Positions 15,086 through 23,176 of a stretch of 42,318 bases of DNA are shown one piece after another. The DNA is taken from assembly GCA_015492515.1 (NCBI GenBank), contig WGEZ01000055.1, positions 1 through 42,318 of the forward strand. The letters run 5' to 3'. The DNA comes from Nitrospirota bacterium (GTDB lineage Bacteria; Nitrospirota; Thermodesulfovibrionia; Thermodesulfovibrionales; JdFR-85). Every line of letters begins with the position of its first letter. Positions within the stretch are counted from its first letter, which is position 1. The notes under the pieces were generated by a model, which saw nothing but the letters and a program-made list of their open reading frames with translations, was not told the origin of the DNA and searched no databases. The position numbers were made by a program, and so were the translations under genes.

Positions 15086-17782
15086 TCACCGGCAGAGGTC
15101 GATATAGGGGCAGTGGCGGCAGTTCTTCTCCTTCGCGGTCCGATCGAACCCCGTGCCCCTGTCCCTCAGCTCCGCCAGGAGCTCCTCGATGTGCAGTCTG
15201 AACTCCCTGTCGGAGAGGTCCTCGAAGACCCTCACCAGCCGGAAGCGGCGCTTGAGGTCGTAGTATGCGAGGCCCTCCACATCGATCCCCTCGACGGTCT
15301 CCTTCAGCATGAGACGGTACAGGGGAAGCTGCAGCTCTGTAAACTCTCCGTCGAGCACCGTCCTCTCCCTGACCTCCACGTCCGAGACCTTGTAGTCGAT
15401 GATCACCGCCCTGGCAGGGTCCGACCCTTCGGAGAGCAGGTCCACCCTGTCGATCCTCCCCCTGAACCTTGCACCCTTCAGCACCATGCCCACAGGGAGC
15501 TCAAGATGAGCGGGGCGCCATCCAGCCTCGAAGAGCTCCCTCTCGGAACCGATGAACTCCTTCAGCTTCTCCAGGAAGGTCTCGAGTTCGAGCCTGGCGT
15601 GGCTGCTCCTGCTGAATACGTCGTACCCCCCGGCCTCCCTCAGGACCTCCTTCCGGAGCCTCTCGGCCAGAAGGTCCCATGACGGGGGCTGGAAGACGCC
15701 GCTGCCGTCGATGCAGCTCCGGTAGAGCCTCCTCACTGCACTGTGGAAGATCCTGCCGATATCGACGCGCCTCAACCGGGTGGTCAGCTCCTCCCTCTCC
15801 CCCAGCCTCTTTATATATCTCAGGTAGAACCTGAACCTGCACTCCTTGTACGTCCTGAGGGATGTGGGTGTGAACTCCATGGCATTGATCAGTTCGAGGG
15901 TGCGGCTGTCCTTAACCGGTGTGGAGGACTTCAGGGGGTTCAGCGGTGGAGGCCCTTCTCCGGCCCCGGGCCTCGCCCTCTCCGTGATCCGGCAACCCGC
16001 CATCGCCATCTCCTCGATGAACCTGCTCCTCGGCCTCCTGCCCTCGGTGGCGGCGTAGCCGAGGAAGACGACGTCGGCCCTCTTTATCAGGCCGTTGAAG
16101 TAGGTCCTGCTGAGGGCCTCCCTGTCGAGGTAGGTCGGCAGTCCCACCCGCCGTCTTATCTCCGTGTTGAGGAACATCTCCTTCTCGCTCGATGGGGGCA
16201 TGAACTCCTCGTTCATATCGGGTATGATCACCGCCTTGAAGCCGAGGGCCCGTGTCTCGAGCATCCCCATCACGGTGACCGGACCTCCCCAGGTATGGGG
16301 ATAGGTGAGCCCCTTCAGGAGGTCGTTCAGGTAGGCGAGGTGTCCGAGGGGCCTACCTCCGGCCATGATCCCGTGGTAGGGGAGGGCTGCGAGCTGGGAG
16401 AGCCTCTCGAAGAAGGCCTTCCGTGCACCGATGAACTCGGGGCTCTCGCCGAGCCTCTCCACAAGCCCTGGATTCAGCTCCATCACCCATCTCGTGAACT
16501 CCTGGAGCCCCTCAAGGAGCTCCCTGAAGGATACCTCGCCGCTGAAGAGGCGGTCTATCCTCTTGAAGACCTCCTTCAGCTCCGGTGTCAGGAGGAGTTC
16601 ATCCCACCTGAAGAGGAGCCTCTGGTTGCCCTTGACGTATCTGACGAACCCCTCATAGGCCCTCCCTGCCGTCGCCCTGATGAAGGGGTGTCCGAGGAAG
16701 CGGAGGACCGCTTCGGCATGGAAGCGGCCGTCGTCGGACCGGGCCGAGAGCATCTCCTCCATGGACTTCAGCAGGGAGTAGAAGACCGAGTCCTTCAGGT
16801 CGAGCCCCATTGCAAAATTGAGAACCCCCTCCCTGTCAGAGGCGTAGAGGGGCTTCTTGAGTCCCTCGTCAGGCAGGACGACGACCACCTCCTCGGCCCT
16901 CACACCCATCTCCATCACCTTCAGGAGGGACTCCATCACGAAAGAGACCTGCTCCTCGGCAAGGTCGAACCCCTCGACATGGACCGAGGCCGGATAGGGT
17001 GCCGGAGGGAGCTCGGGAGGCGTGTCAGCGCCGAGGAGGGAGCAGAGCCCCTTGATCTCCTCCTCGGGCGGGCCTTCGTACTGAACGAAGACCCTCAGCT
17101 CCGTCACCTCCGAGAGCGCCTGGAGGAGTTTCAGCTCGAACCTGCTGAGTCTCCCGGAGAGGAGGAAATAGACCTTTCTGAACCTGGCGGGGAAGGAAGG
17201 GTCGAGCACCGCGGGGCTTCCTTCGAGGAAACGCCCCTTCAGGAAGACGACGTCCGTGAGACCGTCGCTGGCAAGGCCCTCGCTGTAAAGCGACGCTATC
17301 TCCTGGAGCACGGCCACGTCCTTTTCATAATCCGTGTACAGGGCGTTCATCCTGAGGTCTTCGAACCTCACCCCCTCGGTGAACAGCTCGTCATAGAACC
17401 TCAGCAGCCTCCTGCCCACGGAGAGGAACCTGAGGAAGTCCGAGCAGTACCTCTCGTGCCCTGGACCGAAGAGCCTCAGCAGCCTCCTGCCCTCGAGCCC
17501 CCTCACCGCCTTCTGCAGGTAGGGCAGCCTCAGCTCATCGGGGACGATCCTGTAGCCGCCCGGAGCGAGGCACCTGAGGCAGAACTCGTTCATCTCGAAC
17601 AGGTAGGGGAGGCAGACGGGTCCTGGAGCTGATCCGCCCATGGCGCGGACGAGGTGCCTGATCCCCCTTGCAGTGGGCATCACGACGGCGATCTCGAAGG
17701 GGCTGTCCCCTCCGTCCTTCAGAGCCCCCAGGAGGCGGCCTATGGCAGGCTCCCTCAGCGGGAGGCACTCTATCTCAACCAT
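15086..17782 (-). CDS. AddB/RecB-like PD-(D/E)XK exonuclease with Fe-S cluster
   Basis: This 898-residue protein has the layout of AddB-type subunits. The N-terminal half is helicase-like but lacks a Walker A (the first strand reads V-V-M-P-T-A-R-G), so it is probably not an ATPase. The C-terminal PD-(D/E)XK domain has G-R-I-D-R-V-D and, about 20 residues later, V-I-I-D-Y-K-V, giving the catalytic Asp and Asp-x-Lys. Four cysteines for a structural [4Fe-4S] cluster are split as in AddB: one before the nuclease domain (Y-K-E-C-R-F-R) and three at the very end (C-R-H-C-P-Y-I-D-L-C). AddAB resects double-strand breaks for RecA loading. No AddA helicase is adjacent. Its first 8 bp overlap the deacetylase gene. 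Confidence 0.85.
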   Translation of the reverse strand: MVEIECLPLREPAIGRLLGALKDGGDSPFEIAVVMPTARGIRHLVRAMGGSAPGPVCLPYLFEMNEFCLRCLAPGGYRIVPDELRLPYLQKAVRGLEGRRLLRLFGPGHERYCSDFLRFLSVGRRLLRFYDELFTEGVRFEDLRMNALYTDYEKDVAVLQEIASLYSEGLASDGLTDVVFLKGRFLEGSPAVLDPSFPARFRKVYFLLSGRLSRFELKLLQALSEVTELRVFVQYEGPPEEEIKGLCSLLGADTPPELPPAPYPASVHVEGFDLAEEQVSFVMESLLKVMEMGVRAEEVVVVLPDEGLKKPLYASDREGVLNFAMGLDLKDSVFYSLLKSMEEMLSARSDDGRFHAEAVLRFLGHPFIRATAGRAYEGFVRYVKGNQRLLFRWDELLLTPELKEVFKRIDRLFSGEVSFRELLEGLQEFTRWVMELNPGLVERLGESPEFIGARKAFFERLSQLAALPYHGIMAGGRPLGHLAYLNDLLKGLTYPHTWGGPVTVMGMLETRALGFKAVIIPDMNEEFMPPSSEKEMFLNTEIRRRVGLPTYLDREALSRTYFNGLIKRADVVFLGYAATEGRRPRSRFIEEMAMAGCRITERARPGAGEGPPPLNPLKSSTPVKDSRTLELINAMEFTPTSLRTYKECRFRFYLRYIKRLGEREELTTRLRRVDIGRIFHSAVRRLYRSCIDGSGVFQPPSWDLLAERLRKEVLREAGGYDVFSRSSHARLELETFLEKLKEFIGSERELFEAGWRPAHLELPVGMVLKGARFRGRIDRVDLLSEGSDPARAVIIDYKVSDVEVRERTVLDGEFTELQLPLYRLMLKETVEGIDVEGLAYYDLKRRFRLVRVFEDLSDREFRLHIEELLAELRDRGTGFDRTAKEKNCRHCPYIDLCR

Positions 17783-18560
17783 CCCCTCTTCCGAAGACCC
17801 TGAGGTACAGACCGCTCAACCAGGGCCTTGAGTTTATGTACAGCTTCTTCCTGAAGCCGAGGGGGCCGATGTTGCCGATCACCACCCGCTTCAGCGCAGA
17901 GAGGTCTCCGGCCCCGGAGTTACATCCCTTCCTGGTGGTGAAGAGGAGCCTGAACCCTGCATCCATCGCCGCCTCCCTCTGGACGGGGCTGTCCATGCCC
18001 CAGGGCCAGCAGAGCCCTATGCAGGGCTTCTCAAGCCTCTCCTCGATCATCTCCTTCGACCTCGACAGCTCATCCCGGAGGGCACCGTACCCTCCGTCCC
18101 ATCTCCGGTGGCCGTGGGTGTGGGACTGGACGTCGATCAGGCCGGAGTCCTCCATCTCCTTCAGTTCCTGCCATGAGAGGAGGAGGTCCTCCCCCCTGCC
18201 GCTGCCCAGGAGCCTCATGCACTCCCTGTGTCCTGGAAGGGGCTGCACCTCCCTCCTCGGAGGCCGGTCGCATATCCAGGAGGTGACCACGAAGAGGACG
18301 GCCTTCAACCCGTACTTCTTCAGGATGGGGAAGGCATACAGCCAGTTGTCGAGCCATCCGTCGTCGAAGGTTATCATCACCGTCTTCGGCGGCACGGCCT
18401 CCCCGCAGGAGAGGATCTCCAGGAGCTCCCCGGTCTGTACGGTCCTGTAGCCCCACCGGCTCAGGCACCTCATCTGCGCCTCGAACCTCCCGGGGGTGAC
18501 GTTGACGAGGTTCCCCGTGGGGTTGACGTGATGATACATGAGTATCGGCACACCCCGCAT
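17775..18560 (-). CDS. Polysaccharide deacetylase (NodB-homology domain)
   Basis: This is a 261-residue carbohydrate esterase family 4 type protein. It begins V-P-I-L-M-Y-H-H-V, typical of deacetylases in polysaccharide export or peptidoglycan/glycan modification. The metal-binding motifs are T-F-D-D-G-W near residue 65 and S-H-T-H-G-H near 150, with an insertion between them. A later C-W-P-W-G element takes the place of the usual P-x-G motif 3. No signal peptide is visible, so it is cytosolic or exported by an unseen route. The ATG directly follows the stop of the DUF167 gene, and the end overlaps the nuclease gene by 8 bp, so these are one transcription unit. The substrate is unknown. Confidence 0.9.
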   Translation of the reverse strand: MRGVPILMYHHVNPTGNLVNVTPGRFEAQMRCLSRWGYRTVQTGELLEILSCGEAVPPKTVMITFDDGWLDNWLYAFPILKKYGLKAVLFVVTSWICDRPPRREVQPLPGHRECMRLLGSGRGEDLLLSWQELKEMEDSGLIDVQSHTHGHRRWDGGYGALRDELSRSKEMIEERLEKPCIGLCWPWGMDSPVQREAAMDAGFRLLFTTRKGCNSGAGDLSALKRVVIGNIGPLGFRKKLYINSRPWLSGLYLRVFGRGDG

Positions 18561-18806
18561 CTAAAGACCCTCTATCTCCACGACCTTGTTCCTGGAGGCC
18601 CCTCCCCTGACGATACGGACGGCGCTCTTTTTGACGCCGAAATACTCAGAGAGGACCTCTATGAGCTGCTTGTTGGCCGCTCCTCCCACGGGAGGGGCCG
18701 TCAGCTTCACCTTGAGGAGACCGTCCGGGGCAGCGGTCACCTCGGTCCTCGATGAACGGGGCTCGACACGGACGTTCAGGAGAGCACCCCTCTTACCCTT
18801 CACCAT
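18561..18806 (-). CDS. DUF167/YggU-family protein
   Basis: This small alpha/beta protein of about 81 residues shows V-R-V-E-P-R-S-S-R-T near the start, then L-K-V-K-L-T-A-P-P-V-G-G-A-A-N-K (the family core), and ends with the V-R-I-V-R-G-G-A-S-R-N-K strand. The family (UPF0235) is widespread and of unknown role. It often sits near cell-division or YggT-type genes, which are absent here. A GTG two codons upstream (18812) is an alternative start, and neither has a strong ribosome binding site. It lies between gspF and the deacetylase with almost no gaps. Confidence 0.9.
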   Translation of the reverse strand: MVKGKRGALLNVRVEPRSSRTEVTAAPDGLLKVKLTAPPVGGAANKQLIEVLSEYFGVKKSAVRIVRGGASRNKVVEIEGL

Positions 18807-18822
18807 TGCCACACCACGGGGC

Positions 18823-19986
18823 TCAGATCAGCTGGTTCAGCTGGAAGATCGGAAGCAGGATCCCGAAGACGATGAACCCCACCACCAGGCCCATGAAGAG
18901 TATCAGCACAGGCTCAAGGAGTGAGGCGGCCTGTTCCGCCCACCTGACGAACCCCTCTTTGTATGAATCCGCAGCCCTTATCAGCAGCTCGGGGAGCCGG
19001 CCGCTCCGCTCCCCCGTGCTGATCAACTGTCTCAGGACCGGAGAGACACCCTCTATCGAGGATGCGATGCTGGCGCCCTCTGAGACCCGATCCATCGCCC
19101 GGAGCACCTTCTCCTGGAGGAGGGTGTTGCCCGAGGCCTTTGCAGAGAGCTCCAGGGCCTTCAGCACCGGTATGCCGCCCTTGAGCAGGAAACCGAGCGT
19201 ACCCGTGAACCTCGAGTAGTAGAGGGCGCGCATGAAGGGCACCCTGAGCAGCAGTCCGTGGAGGTGCCTCGGTTGGCGCCGGTGGAGCCTCCGGATGGAG
19301 TACACCGTCGGTATCAGCAGCAGACCGATCAGCCACCAGTAGTCCTGGAAGATACGGCTCACCTTCAGAAGCAGCACCGTCACCAGGGGGAGGGCGGCAT
19401 CGGACTGCTCGAAGATCCTCACTATCTTCGGCACCACGAAGGTGAAGACGAAGGAGAGGACGAAGGCGGAGACGCCGACCATGAACGCCGGATACAGGAG
19501 TGCTGTCCTCGCCTTGTTCCTGAGGGCCAGGTCCGTCTCCAGAAAGTCGGCGAGTGTTTCGAGCACCTCCGGCATGTTTCCGCCCGCCTCAGAGGCTGAG
19601 ACCATGCTGACGTAGAACTCCGGGAAGAGGTCGGGATGGTCCCCCACGGCCCGTGAGAGGGAGGCCCCCTCCTGGACCCTCTCCGAGAGGCTCGCTACAA
19701 GACCGTGCCAGTAGCCCCTGTACTCGCCGGCTAAGGACTCCAGCGCCTCCGAGAGGGGGACCCCTGAGGCAAGGAGGGTGGCGAGCTGTCTCGTGAACTG
19801 GGGCAGGAGGTTCGGTCTCCACCGGAAGGGGTTCCGTTTCTTCCACTGTACATACTCGGTCAGCTCACTCGGGTAGACCCCGGAGTCCCTGAGCCTCAAC
19901 ACCGCCTCGCCCCTCGCACCGGCCCTGAGGCTCCCCTTCACCCTCCTGCCAGCCGAGTCATAGCCGATGTACCTGTAGAGAGGCAT
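18823..19986 (-). CDS. Type II secretion / type IV pilus inner-membrane platform protein (GspF/PilC family)
   Basis: This 387-residue protein has the two tandem T2SF domains of GspF/PilC (about residues 60-185 and 265-385). The hydrophobic helices expected are seen near 160-190, 215-240 and 355-380. The family signature L-L-A-S-G-V-P-L-S-E-A-L appears in domain 1 and L-L-K-G-G-I-P-V-L-K-A-L in domain 2. It forms the membrane platform that couples the assembly ATPase to pilin or pseudopilin extrusion. No GspE, pilin or secretin gene lies in the window, so the gene is separated from the usual cluster. GAGGGG eight bases before the ATG sets the start, 12 bp after the activator gene. Confidence 0.93.
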   Translation of the reverse strand: MPLYRYIGYDSAGRRVKGSLRAGARGEAVLRLRDSGVYPSELTEYVQWKKRNPFRWRPNLLPQFTRQLATLLASGVPLSEALESLAGEYRGYWHGLVASLSERVQEGASLSRAVGDHPDLFPEFYVSMVSASEAGGNMPEVLETLADFLETDLALRNKARTALLYPAFMVGVSAFVLSFVFTFVVPKIVRIFEQSDAALPLVTVLLLKVSRIFQDYWWLIGLLLIPTVYSIRRLHRRQPRHLHGLLLRVPFMRALYYSRFTGTLGFLLKGGIPVLKALELSAKASGNTLLQEKVLRAMDRVSEGASIASSIEGVSPVLRQLISTGERSGRLPELLIRAADSYKEGFVRWAEQAASLLEPVLILFMGLVVGFIVFGILLPIFQLNQLI

Positions 19987-19998
19987 GAGCGCGCCCCC

Positions 19999-21879
19999 TC
20001 ATCCCCTGACGGCGGGCAGGAGTGACTTCACGGTGGGGAACTGCTCGATATCCGTATGGGGGAGGAACATCGCGGACATGAACTCATCCATGAAGCTCCC
20101 CTTCACGGAGAGCTCCACGTAGGTCATCTTCGACGCCACCTCCTCGGCCTCCCTGCGCATCTCTCCGGAGAGGAGGCAGAGGTAGGCCCCTGCCACCGAG
20201 GTGTTCCCCATGAAGTGGAACCGCTCCTTCGGGATGTCTGGCAGCATGCCGAGGATCACCGCCTTCTCGACGTCGAGGTAGTTGCCGAACCCCCCGGCGA
20301 TGTACACCTTCTCTATCATCTCGAGGGTGAAGCCGATCTCCTTCAGCAGCAGCGACACACCTGCATAGATGGCGGCCTTCGCCCTGATGATGTTCTCTAC
20401 ATCCACCTCTGTGAGTACGATCTCCCTCCCCGCTCCGTCCCGGTAGAGGACGAACTCCGCACCGTCCTCCCCGTCCCTTATCCTCTTCGAGCCTGAATCC
20501 TTCACAAACTTGCCCCTTTGATCGAGTATCCCCGAGAGGAACATCTCCGGTATGGCGTCGATCATCCCTGAACCGCATATGCCGAGCGGCCCCGCGTCAC
20601 CGATCGTCTTCAACTCCGGCTCGAGCGTTTCACGGTCGATCCTTATCGCCTCGATGGCCCCTTCGGTGGCCCTCATGCCGTGCTTTATCCCGCTGCCCTC
20701 GAAACAGGGCCCGGCGGAGCAGGCAGCGGTCATCAGCCATTCGCTGTTGCCGATGACTATCTCGCCGTTGGTGCCGATGTCCATGAAGAGCGAGATCTCG
20801 GGGTTTCTGTGCATCCCCGTGACGAGCACACCGGAGACTATGTCACCGCCCACATAACTCGCCACACAGGGCAGGGTGTACACGGGGGCGTCTCTGTTTA
20901 TCCTGACCCCTGTCTCAGAGGCGCTCCAGAGGGGGAAGGAGTTCACCGTGGGGATGTAGGGCTCCTCCCGGATATAGGCGGGGTTGAACCCCCAGAAGAG
21001 GTGGGTCATCGTCGTGTTGCCGGAGACGACCGCTGATTCCACCTCGGCGGCCCCGATGGAATGTCTCTTCAGCAGGGGGCCGAGGAGGTCGTTTATGTCG
21101 GAGACGACCGCTTTTCTGAGCTCATTGAGCCCTCCGCCCTCGGTGGCGTGGACTATCCTTGTGATCACGTCGTCACCGTAGCGCATCTGCGAGTTGTAGG
21201 TGGAGCCCACATCCACGACCCGGCCGTCCGATGTATCCACGAGATAGAGGACCACCGTGGTGGTCCCGATGTCCACGGCGATTCCGTACCTGGCGGCATC
21301 CGCATCAGGCGGCTCGAGGAAGAGGGCCTTTCCGGAGTCAGGCTGGTAGCAGAGCCCGACCCTCCAGTGGTGCTCCCTCAACTCATCGGCCATCCTCGAC
21401 ACAAACCGCCTTGGGTAGCGGAGCTCGATGCCCCCTGAGAGGAGTTCCCTCTTCAGCCTCTCCAGATCGCTTATGTTGTCGTCGATCGTCGGCGGGGGGA
21501 GCTCGACGAGGCGCCTTGCGACGAGGGGTGATATCCCCTTGCCGTAGGCCATGAGGAGCTCGAAGAGGTCCCTCGATCTGGAGACAGCGATCCTGTCACC
21601 GACGGTGAGCCTCGACTCCACGGGTATCTCGACGACGAGATCGCCGGCGGCGACGGTCTGACAGGCGAGGACGATGCCGGAGTCCCTCTCCCCGGCGGTG
21701 AGCTTCCCGAAGGAGATGCACCGGTGGTCCCCCTCGATCACCCTGACCCTGCACTTTCCACAGGTGCCCTTTCCGCCGCAGGAGGCGGTGATGTAGACCT
21801 CCTGCCGCTTGAAGGCCTCGTACAGGGTCTCGCTCTCCAGGACCTCTATCTCGTTACCGTCTGTGAAGGTGATCTTCAT
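19999..21879 (-). CDS. RACo-like ASKHA-domain activator with N-terminal 2Fe-2S ferredoxin (DUF4445 family)
   Basis: This is a 626-residue protein. A plant-type 2Fe-2S domain at residues 1-85 has Cys34, Cys40, Cys43 and Cys73. The C-terminal half is an ASKHA ATPase-like domain with phosphate-1 motif V-D-I-G-T-T-T-V-V, the S-G-N-T-T-M-T-H element, phosphate-2 D-I-G-T-N-G-E-I-V and A-G-G-F-G-N-Y-L. Family members (RACo, RamA-like) use ATP to drive one-electron reduction of the inactive Co(II) corrinoid in methyltransferases or CoFeSP. The start at 21879 fits the ferredoxin domain and has GAGGTGA upstream. The open frame further upstream is an artefact of leader DNA. No corrinoid protein or methyltransferase is encoded nearby. 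A promoter and a 24-bp palindrome precede it. Confidence 0.88.
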   Translation of the reverse strand: MKITFTDGNEIEVLESETLYEAFKRQEVYITASCGGKGTCGKCRVRVIEGDHRCISFGKLTAGERDSGIVLACQTVAAGDLVVEIPVESRLTVGDRIAVSRSRDLFELLMAYGKGISPLVARRLVELPPPTIDDNISDLERLKRELLSGGIELRYPRRFVSRMADELREHHWRVGLCYQPDSGKALFLEPPDADAARYGIAVDIGTTTVVLYLVDTSDGRVVDVGSTYNSQMRYGDDVITRIVHATEGGGLNELRKAVVSDINDLLGPLLKRHSIGAAEVESAVVSGNTTMTHLFWGFNPAYIREEPYIPTVNSFPLWSASETGVRINRDAPVYTLPCVASYVGGDIVSGVLVTGMHRNPEISLFMDIGTNGEIVIGNSEWLMTAACSAGPCFEGSGIKHGMRATEGAIEAIRIDRETLEPELKTIGDAGPLGICGSGMIDAIPEMFLSGILDQRGKFVKDSGSKRIRDGEDGAEFVLYRDGAGREIVLTEVDVENIIRAKAAIYAGVSLLLKEIGFTLEMIEKVYIAGGFGNYLDVEKAVILGMLPDIPKERFHFMGNTSVAGAYLCLLSGEMRREAEEVASKMTYVELSVKGSFMDEFMSAMFLPHTDIEQFPTVKSLLPAVRG

Positions 21880-21988
21880 TCCCTCACCTCGGGGGAAGAC
21901 CGAAAACCTGAAGGAGGAACCTCGAGCATAGCTCTGCGGGCCGACAGCCGCCTCTGCACAGGCTCCCGGTCCACCCCCTGCCACATCC

Positions 21989-22012
21989 GAAGGGCCCTGC
22001 GCAGGGCCCTTC
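21989..22012 (-). repeat. Perfect 24-bp palindrome at the 5' end of the RACo-like transcript
   Basis: Positions 21989-22012 equal their own reverse complement over 24 bp, with an all-GC core between GAA and TTC ends. The predicted transcription start is about 2 bp upstream, so the mRNA would begin with an 11-bp stem and a tiny loop. Alternatively the DNA dyad may be an operator just downstream of the promoter. Confidence 0.7.
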
Positions 22013-22020
22013 ACCGATAT

Positions 22021-22049
22021 TTTATATTGGAAGAGGGGGTAAAAATCAA
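22021..22049 (-). promoter_or_regulatory. Promoter of the RACo-like gene
   Basis: On the minus strand TTGATT (22049-22044), a 17-base spacer and TATAAA (22026-22021). It leaves a leader of about 135 nt containing the palindrome. Confidence 0.55.
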
Positions 22050-22111
22050 TTTCAGCGGCCTCCAGACGGCCTTGTCTTTTCGTTTTTGGTCGTTTTATCC
22101 TAAAGGAGACG

Positions 22112-23158
22112 ATGGAGATCGAGGGGTTCATCGAACAGGTAAAGCTGAACTGCAATATCTCTGATGCCAGGTACTGGGGCCTCTACTCCCTCTGCGGCAT
22201 GCTCATGAGGATGAGGGAGCTCTACAGGGCTGAACACTCACTCGAGCCCTGGGACCCCGTACCGAAAGAGGCGATCGGAGAATGGATAGAGGCGCGGGAG
22301 ACGCTCTGGGAGTCCCTGGAGAACGAGGAGCTGAGGCCCCTGGAGCTCAGCGGCAGGTGCTATGACCCGTTCCAGGCCTCGGGGCTGAACAGACTCCTCC
22401 GGAGAGAGGGGCTCGTCTACAGCGGCGGATACGGCAGGTACGGAAAGCCCACCTTCTTCCTCGCCGTACTGGAGAGGGAGAGGGAGCTCCAGGGCCATCA
22501 CGTCTACTATGCCGGCAGGGAGCTCTGCCGCGACCTCTCGGCATCTGCAGCCATGCTTCAGCAGGGGTGCATATTCATCAGGATCGAGCCGTTGAGGCAC
22601 CACCTCTGGCAGAGGCTCCAGGAGCTCCGCGGCGGGAGGACCTCCGGCGCGCTGAAGGAGGCCCTCTCCATCTGCGGGATCTCCTCCGGCACCGTGGTGC
22701 CGGAGGAGAGGGTCCATGCCAGGGTCGAGGAGGCGGCCGCAGAGGTGACGGAACTCCTTCTGCTCCACGAGCTGGGAGAGGCCTTCGAGGACGAGGAGGA
22801 CTGGCCCTCCCTGCTGAGCAACTGCACCGCTGCAAAGGCCGAGCCCTACGTGAGGGGGGTGAAGGACCTCCTGGCGGATACGTCCGAGGCAGGCCCCCTC
22901 AGATCCATCGTCATGAAGAGGGACCGGAGCCTGCTCGGCCTCTATATGATCCTCCTGGACGGTGTGAGGAAGGAGCTCTTTCCCGAGATCATGACCGCCT
23001 TCGAGCAGCTCGTCAACCACGACGACTGGTCAGCGGTCGAGGAGGCGAGGGTGACGGGCTACAGGAGGGCCTCCCGCCTCAGGCAGGAGCTCCTCAGGAT
23101 CTGGAAGGAGAGGGGGGAGATAGAAGACGCAGGTGCCCTCGTAAGGGCCGGGAGTTGA
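22112..23158 (+). CDS. Conserved hypothetical protein (resembles the Sfum_1244-named family)
   Basis: This 348-residue soluble protein is rich in Leu, Glu and Arg and mostly helical. The N-terminus (residues 8-40, with N-C-N-I-S-D-A-R-Y-W-G and L-C-G-M-L-M-R-M-R-E-L-Y-R) and a central H-H-L-W-Q-R-L element look conserved. From memory it matches uncharacterised proteins of anaerobic deltaproteobacteria named after Sfum_1244. No catalytic motif, membrane segment or signal peptide is visible. AAGGAG lies three bases before the ATG, a rather short spacing. It is divergent from the RACo-like gene and convergent with resB. Function unknown. Confidence 0.75.
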   Translation: MEIEGFIEQVKLNCNISDARYWGLYSLCGMLMRMRELYRAEHSLEPWDPVPKEAIGEWIEARETLWESLENEELRPLELSGRCYDPFQASGLNRLLRREGLVYSGGYGRYGKPTFFLAVLERERELQGHHVYYAGRELCRDLSASAAMLQQGCIFIRIEPLRHHLWQRLQELRGGRTSGALKEALSICGISSGTVVPEERVHARVEEAAAEVTELLLLHELGEAFEDEEDWPSLLSNCTAAKAEPYVRGVKDLLADTSEAGPLRSIVMKRDRSLLGLYMILLDGVRKELFPEIMTAFEQLVNHDDWSAVEEARVTGYRRASRLRQELLRIWKERGEIEDAGALVRAGS

Positions 23159-23176
23159 GCCCGGGGACTCCGGCGA

